From Candidatus Omnitrophota bacterium (GTDB taxonomy: Bacteria; Hinthialibacterota; Hinthialibacteria; Hinthialibacterales; JAKPRU01), in the NCBI GenBank assembly GCA_029557025.1, contig JAKPRU010000995.1:1-6295 (forward strand): 6,295 nucleotides of DNA. The letters run 5' to 3'. A program made the translations under genes and the position numbers. Below the pieces are notes generated by a model that had not been told where the DNA came from, did no database searches, and was given only the letters and a program-made list of their open reading frames with translations. Positions 1 to 4,266 of the stretch are shown one piece after another (the stretch's first letter is position 1; each line of letters opens with the position of its first letter).

Positions 1-263
1 CGACGGAAATAAATCCCGTCTACCCGGCCCTGTCGGCAGGAATACAACAACGGGCCCAGCCAAAACAGTGCGGCAATCGGGTAGCGGACACCGTTTGCTG
101 TCCAGGCATCCATTTCGTGAATAAACGAACGCAGGAACAAAGGAACCGTCGCCCAGCACAAAAGCGACGCCAGCAGCGCCCCGGAACCGGCGGCATCCCA
201 CCGAATCCGCTCTGAAGGATTCACCGAAGACTCCCTGCTCACATGATGATCATCCACTTTCAC
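1..263 (-). CDS. DMT/EamA-like transporter, N-terminal fragment (runs off the left edge)
   Basis: An open frame enters from the left edge and codes for the first 87 residues of a membrane protein. Residues 25-44 (around SLLCWATVPLFLRSF) and 60-75 (around YPIAALFWLGPLLYS) are two hydrophobic segments. The WATVPLF...DAWTANGVRYPIAAL pattern resembles the first repeat of drug/metabolite transporters (EamA domain), which are 10-helix inner-membrane carriers of small metabolites; the substrate cannot be told. The only starts after the in-frame TGA at 264-266 are GTG codons at 263, 257 and 242. No strong Shine-Dalgarno decides between them, and the ATGs nearby are out of frame. The gene is divergent from the nitroreductase gene. 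The family call rests on about one third of the protein, so it is moderate. Confidence 0.6.
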   Translation of the reverse strand, partial: MKVDDHHVSRESSVNPSERIRWDAAGSGALLASLLCWATVPLFLRSFIHEMDAWTANGVRYPIAALFWLGPLLYSCRQGRVDGIYFR

Positions 264-444
264 TCAGAAGGGGTTCTCTTAAACAATGCGTGTTTGTCAT
301 GGCCTGTTGACACGCGGATTACATCGTAGTCACCACAGGGCAGGCAGGCAACGGAGGCGGCTCACACTCTTTGCCTTGCCGAGAAATACGGCTTTGTGTA
401 AGCTAAGTGGAAACAATATGATGCGTGAATCCCGGAGGCGCACA
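264..444. promoter_or_regulatory. Divergent intergenic region between transporter and nitroreductase
   Basis: These 181 bases separate two divergently transcribed genes and must hold both promoters. A perfect TTGACA lies at 307-312 on the plus strand, but no good -10 box follows at 16-18 nt. An imperfect stem pairs GGCAGGCAA (343-351) with TTGCCTTGCC (371-380) through one bulged base and a 19-nt loop, so the nitroreductase mRNA may have a structured leader. It does not match a riboswitch I recognise. Codons upstream of 445 in the nitroreductase frame are open back to 286 but do not look like protein. Confidence 0.3.
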
Positions 445-1050
445 ATGGAAAAAATGGCCGAAACCGATCATCCGGTGATGGATGTGATTCAACGTCGATG
501 GAGTCCTCGGGCGATTTCCCACCGCCCGGTGGAGCCGGAGAAGCTGCGGAGTATTTTCGAGGCCGCACGGTGGGCGCCGTCCTGTTACAACAACCAGTCC
601 TGGAGGTTCCTGGTTGCCACGCGGGATGACCCGGCGGAATATGAGCGGATGCTGGGGTGCCTGGTGGAACAGAATATCCGCTGGGCACGACTTGCGCCTG
701 TCCTCATGATTTGTGTCGTTCCTCTCAACATGGAGTTCGACGGAAAACCGAACCGTCATGCGTTTTTCGATGCCGGATTGGCCTCTGAAAATATGATCCT
801 TCAGGCGGTGGATTTGGGATTGTGCATACACCCCATGGCGGGCTTCTCCCCTGACCGGGCGCGGGAAATCTATCACATCCCGGAAGGATTCGAGCCGATC
901 ACCGCGCTTGCTGTCGGCTATCCGGGGGACCCCGAATCGCTGCCCGACGATCTCAAGGAGGCGGAATATGCACCGCGCACACGCAGGCCGATTCGCGAGT
1001 TCGTATTCACTGGGGATTGGGGGCAGACAGCTCCGGTGGTGCAGGAATAG
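445..1050 (+). CDS. Nitroreductase family protein (FMN-dependent oxidoreductase)
   Basis: This 201-aa protein belongs to the nitroreductase superfamily: homodimeric cytoplasmic flavoproteins that use NAD(P)H to reduce nitro groups, quinones or other acceptors. Visible family marks are RRWSPRAI at residues 17-24 (FMN phosphate-binding Arg/Ser region), APSCYNNQSWRF at 44-55 (the APSxxNxQPWRF-type FMN motif, with Ser for the usual Pro), GLASENMILQAVDLGLCIHPM at about 111-131 (dimer-core helix), GYPGDP at 158-163, and an Arg-rich C-terminus ending in EFVFTGDWG. The start at 445 is chosen because GGAGG at 434-438 sits 6 nt upstream and the homologous sequence begins there; the frame is open back to an ATG at 286 without protein-like content. 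Length is normal for the family. The true substrate is unknown. It is convergent with the antitoxin-like gene, 21 nt away. Confidence 0.9.
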   Translation: MEKMAETDHPVMDVIQRRWSPRAISHRPVEPEKLRSIFEAARWAPSCYNNQSWRFLVATRDDPAEYERMLGCLVEQNIRWARLAPVLMICVVPLNMEFDGKPNRHAFFDAGLASENMILQAVDLGLCIHPMAGFSPDRAREIYHIPEGFEPITALAVGYPGDPESLPDDLKEAEYAPRTRRPIREFVFTGDWGQTAPVVQE

Positions 1051-1071
1051 AATTCAACTTGTACTGACGGT

Positions 1072-1287
1072 TCATCTACGATTCTCGATCCGGTCTCTTA
1101 CAAGAGACCAGGGAGAGCCTGCGTCCGGAGTTTTGTGATAGGCATCCAGCCTCCGATCGATCTCCAATTTTTCCTCGTCAGTGAGATCGACGCATTCGGG
1201 AACTTGGGCGATACTATCCCAAATATCCTGAGCGAGTTGGAAGCGCTCCGAGACGGTAAGGCGGAGAATATCCTTTTCTGCAAACAT
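1072..1287 (-). CDS. Addiction-module component / antitoxin-like protein (orphan)
   Basis: This 71-aa acidic protein starts MFAEKDILRLTVSERFQLAQ and contains WDSIAQ and LTDEEKLEIDRRLDAY. That pattern matches the 'putative addiction module component' family (TIGR02574-type), short antitoxins normally paired with a RelE/ParE toxin encoded next to them. GGAGG (complement of 1297-1301) lies 9 nt before the ATG. No partner follows: the gene ends 21 nt from the convergent nitroreductase gene. Upstream on the same strand there are only fragments (1320-1506). It is therefore an orphan antitoxin or the survivor of a decayed module. In the family, such proteins bind and neutralise the toxin and repress their own promoter; neither is shown here. 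Confidence 0.75.
   Translation of the reverse strand: MFAEKDILRLTVSERFQLAQDIWDSIAQVPECVDLTDEEKLEIDRRLDAYHKTPDAGSPWSLVRDRIENRR
1092..1109. repeat. Perfect hairpin inside the antitoxin 3' end
   Basis: GGTCTCT (1092-1098) and AGAGACC (1103-1109) are exact inverted complements around a TACA loop; an eighth pair closes if the loop is 2 nt. The hairpin overlaps codons for SLVRD near the antitoxin C-terminus and sits about 40 nt past the convergent nitroreductase stop. There is no T-tract on either side, so it is not a canonical rho-independent terminator, although it could slow or protect either transcript end. Confidence 0.4.
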
Positions 1288-1319
1288 GTCCGGCGTCCTC
1301 CATCAAGTGCATGATACCT

Positions 1320-1391
1320 TTACACGAGGGATTCTTCTACCCGGAACACCTGATTATCACAATCTATCCTCACTTCAAATAACCTCTCCAT
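1320..1391 (-). pseudogene. Probable fragment of a RelE/HigB (phage Gp49-like) toxin
   Basis: A 23-codon frame reads MERLFEVRIDCDNQVFRV and then EESLV-stop. The core LFEVRI-x6-VFRV matches the central beta-strand pair of Gp49/HigB-type toxins (glLyElRv...g.iyRvff), which are mRNA interferases of the RelE superfamily. The following strand that should read like FFCFDKG is absent and a stop comes at once. The frame is also open upstream of the Met for about 15 codons without family resemblance. Both ends of a normal toxin of about 100-115 aa are missing, so this is a remnant and not a working gene. The match is short, and chance or another small family cannot be excluded. Confidence 0.35.
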
Positions 1392-1419
1392 TTCATGCGA
1401 GGAAGTATGAAACAAGGGA

Positions 1420-1506
1420 TCATCGGTGATCCTCCCCCTCGACCCGGGCCAGTAGTTCCCCGATGTTGTCCAGGTTCATGCCGGGTTTCAGGCCCATTTT
1501 GCGGGG
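1420..1506 (-). pseudogene. C-terminal remnant of a VapB-like antitoxin
   Basis: Reading on from the stop codon of the four-helix-bundle gene, in the same frame, the sequence is PRKMGLKPGMN then LDNIGELLARVEGEDHR-stop. This matches the toxin-binding tail seen in many ribbon-helix-helix VapB antitoxins (pattern kprdmGLkPGlnlDnigeLLe.lEG..hr). The DNA-binding N-terminal half is missing because the neighbouring gene occupies that place. The stop overlaps an ATG as ATGA (1420-1423), the usual VapB-VapC junction, but the overlapping frame (1423-1370) has only 17 codons (MIPCFILPRMKWRGYLK) and no PIN-domain signature. I read it as a truncated antitoxin whose toxin is lost. Confidence 0.45.
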
Positions 1507-2079
1507 TCAATTTCCGCTGTGCTTACGTTGCTCATCGCGCTTGGCAATGCGAGCACGGGTCATACGTTCACGCAGACCGCCCTGCTCCAGGAAATCCTTT
1601 TCTAATCGCCTGATCTGCTGATCGAGAAGATAGTTGGCCTGGTGAATCAGGCAAATGACAATATTCGCTACAATCTCCGGTGGGCGACTCTCAAGGAAGG
1701 ATTTATAGGTCTCATAGGACACATGTGACCCATAACCCATTTTCCTGACATAGAGCGCTTCCTTACTGTTTTTCTCCCACAGATTCAAACCCCGAACGCG
1801 GAGGAAATCACGGTAATCTGCAAGCAGTTCCTCAAGGCTGGCGCGAGCCACGTTCATCAGCTTGATTTCTGCTTCCTTGGAAGTGCCGGAAACCTGGCTT
1901 CCTTCGATGATGTTTTGCTTTCCGGAACGGGCAGCCTGGATCATCTGATCGCGGGTGCGGTCGCGATGATCGAGAAACCGGTTACAGAAACAGAAAGTGG
2001 CGTCATAAATGATTTCCGCCTTCTGGTAGGAAAGCAGATTCTCATAGCCTCCATGAGGAGGAATGAACCCTCTGGACAT
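1507..2079 (-). CDS. Four-helix-bundle 'suffix' protein (23S rRNA intervening-sequence protein superfamily)
   Basis: A 190-aa helical protein. Residues 17-36 (SYQKAEIIYDATFCFCNRFL), QMIQAARSGKQNIIEG at 45-60, SGTSKEAEIKLMNVARASLEEL at 64-85 and IVANIVICLIHQANYLLDQQI at 136-156 give the amphipathic helices and the Q-x3-AA-x-S-x-x-NI-x-EG signature of the four-helix-bundle (S23/IVP) superfamily. The N-terminal HGGY and C-terminal GGLRERMTRAR segments place it with the longer 'suffix' type. Biochemical function is unknown; relatives include proteins encoded in 23S rRNA intervening sequences and the Avd protein of diversity-generating retroelements, but no rRNA or retroelement is here. The ATG at 2079 is chosen because MSRGFIPPHGGY is the natural family start and AGGA lies 7 nt upstream; ATG 2100 and TTG 2103 are alternatives. 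It lies 43 nt behind the aldo/keto reductase gene, probably cotranscribed. Confidence 0.8.
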   Translation of the reverse strand: MSRGFIPPHGGYENLLSYQKAEIIYDATFCFCNRFLDHRDRTRDQMIQAARSGKQNIIEGSQVSGTSKEAEIKLMNVARASLEELLADYRDFLRVRGLNLWEKNSKEALYVRKMGYGSHVSYETYKSFLESRPPEIVANIVICLIHQANYLLDQQIRRLEKDFLEQGGLRERMTRARIAKRDEQRKHSGN

Positions 2080-2122
2080 AGTCGCATCCTGTAGAACCAT
2101 CAACCGAAGATCCCTGTTCCTG

Positions 2123-3097
2123 TCACACTTCCGTCCTGAAGATCGGCTCCAGACCGATGGACCGGCGTTGAATGTCCGCCTGTTCCTCGGCGGCTAGCGG
2201 TGCGAATCGTTCCGCGATTTCCAGGGCGCGGAAAAACAGATCCGCGTGGCCCGGTGGAACCGCTGCCGTGATATTGTGCGACAGGGTCCAACGCAACGCC
2301 AATTCCTGCTCCACCGGATCGGTGATCGGCTCGTACCAGCATTTTGGATACTCCGTACTGTCCGGCTTGTCCTTGGGACGTTTACAACGCGCCAGGGCTT
2401 TGAGTGCAAGACAGGCTACTCCTTTCTCTTCTGCCTTCCGAAGGATTCTCGATCCGAAATGCCCTTGATAATACGCAACGTAGTTCAGCGGAAACAATAC
2501 GCTATCGAAATCGAAAGCATCCATTACCCGTTCCGCCGCCTCCTCGGAATGCATCGAGAATCCGATGTACCGGATCAGCCCCTTTTCCCTCGCGTCGACA
2601 AACGCTTCCAGGGCGCCGTTCGGCCCTGTCACACGCTCCACATCCTCGGAGGTTGCCAGCCCATGGAGTTGATACAGATCGATATGGTCTGTGCGGAGGA
2701 CTTTCAGCGAGTTGTGTAGCTCTTTCACTGCGCCGTCTTTGCCGCGTTCCAAAGTCTTACAGGCCAGGAATACTTCCTTTCGATAAGGCTCCAGGGCAGG
2801 CCCCAGCCGGTCCTGTGCGTTGCCATAGCTGGGGGCGACATCGAAATAGTTCACGCCCCGCTCCACGGCCTGTGCAACCCACCGATTTGCATCGGATACC
2901 TCTTCATTCGCGACAATAATCCCGCCGAATCCAATAAGAGAAAGTTTCTCTCCGGTCCGCCCCAAAGGACGTTTCTTTAATTTTCCGGTCATTGTGTTGC
3001 ACCTCATCGGTCTCTGTGGAGAACTGCAATCGACCAGACCGGTTGCCGATCCAAGTAAAGGAATCGCAGCGCTTTGAAGAAATGCCCGGCGTTTCAT
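2123..3097 (-). CDS. Aldo/keto reductase with twin-arginine leader
   Basis: A 324-aa member of the aldo/keto reductase superfamily, (beta/alpha)8 barrels that reduce carbonyls with NAD(P)H. The catalytic tetrad is visible: D86 and Y91 in FDVAPSYG, K114 in LACKT, H145 in YQLHGL. LGRTGEKLSLIGFGG (45-59) is the usual first strand, and PPGHADLF (281-288) is near the cofactor-binding end. The N-terminus has a Tat-like leader: KRRAFLQ at 2-8, then a hydrophobic stretch to about residue 22; LVDC at 21-24 is a poor lipobox. There is no C-terminal ferredoxin domain. The start lies 3 nt after the upstream stop with GAGG (complement of 3107-3110) 9 nt before it. An internal ATG at 2992 (Met36, just before the barrel) also has GAGG 9 nt upstream, so a leaderless form is possible. 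It is probably an accessory sugar or ketone reductase paired with the isomerase-like gene; the substrate is unknown. Confidence 0.9.
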   Translation of the reverse strand: MKRRAFLQSAAIPLLGSATGLVDCSSPQRPMRCNTMTGKLKKRPLGRTGEKLSLIGFGGIIVANEEVSDANRWVAQAVERGVNYFDVAPSYGNAQDRLGPALEPYRKEVFLACKTLERGKDGAVKELHNSLKVLRTDHIDLYQLHGLATSEDVERVTGPNGALEAFVDAREKGLIRYIGFSMHSEEAAERVMDAFDFDSVLFPLNYVAYYQGHFGSRILRKAEEKGVACLALKALARCKRPKDKPDSTEYPKCWYEPITDPVEQELALRWTLSHNITAAVPPGHADLFFRALEIAERFAPLAAEEQADIQRRSIGLEPIFRTEV

Positions 3098-3100
3098 CGG

Positions 3101-4024
3101 TTACATCCTCGCCAGAATCGTTTGTAGTTTTTCGATATATCGCGGTACATCGGTAATCGGATCCTTGGCGCCTTCGTATTCCAGCGCGACATACCCGCGA
3201 TAGCCGCCATCGGCCAGGATTCCCAGAATGCGTTGGAAATCCGCTTCGATTTTTTCGCCTCCCTGCGGTTGAATATGAATTTTTACCTGAACCGTCATGG
3301 TGTACGGGACCATCCTCGCCATTTCCGCGTATGGATCGGCAGACCGAAAATTGCCCGTATCCAGGTTTACTCCGAACCAGTCCGAATCGACTTTCTCTAC
3401 AATGGCCAGCATACCGTCGGCATCGGGGACAATACCACCATGATTTTCCAGCGCAAGAAAGACTCCTCGTGTTGCCGCATACGCGCAGGCCTCTTGTATG
3501 GCCTCGATGGCGTTCTTCCGTGCCTGTTCCAAAGTCATGTCCGAACCCTTGGGGATACTGCCGGCGAAGATTCGGATGGATGGCGCTCCCAGAAGAGCCG
3601 CATGGTCGATCCAATTCTTTACGTGTTGAATTTCTTTCTCCCGTTCGGGACCGGGATTGTAAGTAAATGTATTGCCCACGGCGGTTCCGGAAATGTCTAA
3701 TCCCAGCAGAAAGGCACGCCGTTTGTAGTCGATGATCCATTCATTGGTGAGGGGATCCGGGAAATAGTAGGAGGTCGGTTCTGCGCCATCCAGCCCCATT
3801 GTTGCACAGACCTCCAGGAAATCATACATAGTCATTACTCCAGTTTTGAAATGGTCCCGATAGGAATAGGCGGCGCAGCTGAGTTTCATGCGCGCGCCTT
3901 TCACCCCACGTTGAATGGGCGCTATGGCCTGGGCTGTTTGTGAAGTCACCCCAAGCGCGGAAGCTCCCAATGTCGCGGCGATACTGCTCTGAATGAACTC
4001 TCTGCGGGAAAATGAAAATAGCAT
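3101..4024 (-). CDS. Sugar phosphate isomerase/epimerase-like TIM barrel with Tat signal
   Basis: A 307-aa protein of the xylose isomerase-like/AP-endonuclease-2 TIM-barrel group, which isomerises or epimerises sugars using a divalent metal. The leader is a clear Tat signal: SRREFIQ at 6-12, a hydrophobic stretch SIAATLGASALGV (14-26) and a possible cut after AQA near residue 33. The barrel starts at MKLSCAAYSYRDHF (46-59). Likely metal ligands are E193 (ALENHGG), D222 (GVNLDTGNF) and E282 (VALEYEG). The strand that normally carries the His ligand reads VQVKIHI, with Gln246 before Lys248 and His250 two residues on. AAGGA (complement of 4032-4036) lies 7 nt before the ATG. It is the first gene of the minus-strand operon, and its stop is 3 nt before the reductase ATG. 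The substrate is not evident; export suggests a role on imported or polymer-derived sugars. Confidence 0.88.
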   Translation of the reverse strand: MLFSFSRREFIQSSIAATLGASALGVTSQTAQAIAPIQRGVKGARMKLSCAAYSYRDHFKTGVMTMYDFLEVCATMGLDGAEPTSYYFPDPLTNEWIIDYKRRAFLLGLDISGTAVGNTFTYNPGPEREKEIQHVKNWIDHAALLGAPSIRIFAGSIPKGSDMTLEQARKNAIEAIQEACAYAATRGVFLALENHGGIVPDADGMLAIVEKVDSDWFGVNLDTGNFRSADPYAEMARMVPYTMTVQVKIHIQPQGGEKIEADFQRILGILADGGYRGYVALEYEGAKDPITDVPRYIEKLQTILARM

Positions 4025-4073
4025 GGTCGATTCCTTTCCTCTGCTCTCAATTTGTTCGGCCTTTCAGACTGAT

Positions 4074-4101
4074 TCTATATTACACCTGCCCGGTTGTGCA
4101 A
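4074..4101 (-). promoter_or_regulatory. Candidate sigma70-type promoter of the isomerase-reductase operon
   Basis: Read on the minus strand, TTGCAC (complement of 4096-4101) and TATAGA (complement of 4074-4079) are spaced by 16 nt, about 50 nt upstream of the ATG at 4024. Both boxes are partial matches to TTGACA/TATAAT. The position is right for the operon, but promoter consensus in this organism is unknown. Confidence 0.35.
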
Positions 4102-4202
4102 CGAAGATGAATGGAGAAAAGGGAGGGGAGAATCGGTGGCTATGATGAGGACCTTGCCGTTGACCCGAGCCGGGGCCGGTGAGAGACTCATTTGACTTGA
4201 TT

Positions 4203-4215
4203 CCATTGGGAATGG
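4203..4215. promoter_or_regulatory. Small palindrome in the ilvD upstream region
   Basis: CCATT-GGG-AATGG is a perfect dyad (extended to TTCCATT/AATGGGA with one mismatch) about 50 nt upstream of the ilvD start. A TTGACT lies just before it at 4192-4197, with no matching -10 at normal spacing. The dyad could be an operator, but it is short. There is no obvious leader peptide rich in Leu, Ile or Val codons and no T-box-like structure, so attenuation is not supported. The rest of 4025-4266 holds no gene. Confidence 0.25.
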
Positions 4216-4266
4216 GACGAATCGGTCAATTAGAGCATTTCAAGTTGCAAATGGAGGTTTATTCAA

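Noticed and set aside
286..444. Upstream extension of the nitroreductase to an ATG at 286
   Set aside because: The added 53 residues are Arg/His-rich and unlike the family, and the ATG at 445 has an ideal GGAGG 6 nt upstream.
1353..1358. GATAAT (minus strand) as -10 box for the antitoxin gene
   Set aside because: The nearest -35-like TTGAAG is only 14 nt away and the match is poor, so no promoter is claimed.
1507..2079. 23S rRNA intervening sequence or diversity-generating retroelement
   Set aside because: The protein is of the related superfamily, but no rRNA sequence, reverse transcriptase or template/variable repeat pair is in the window.
3024..3037. Lipoprotein lipobox (LVDC) in the reductase leader
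   Set aside because: Asp at the -1 position does not fit the lipobox, which needs Gly, Ala or Ser before Cys.
2904..3740. 278-codon frame on the minus strand overlapping the isomerase and reductase genes
   Set aside because: It lies in another frame of two well-recognised genes, has a shadow-like Arg/Ser/Gly composition, and has no recognisable motif.
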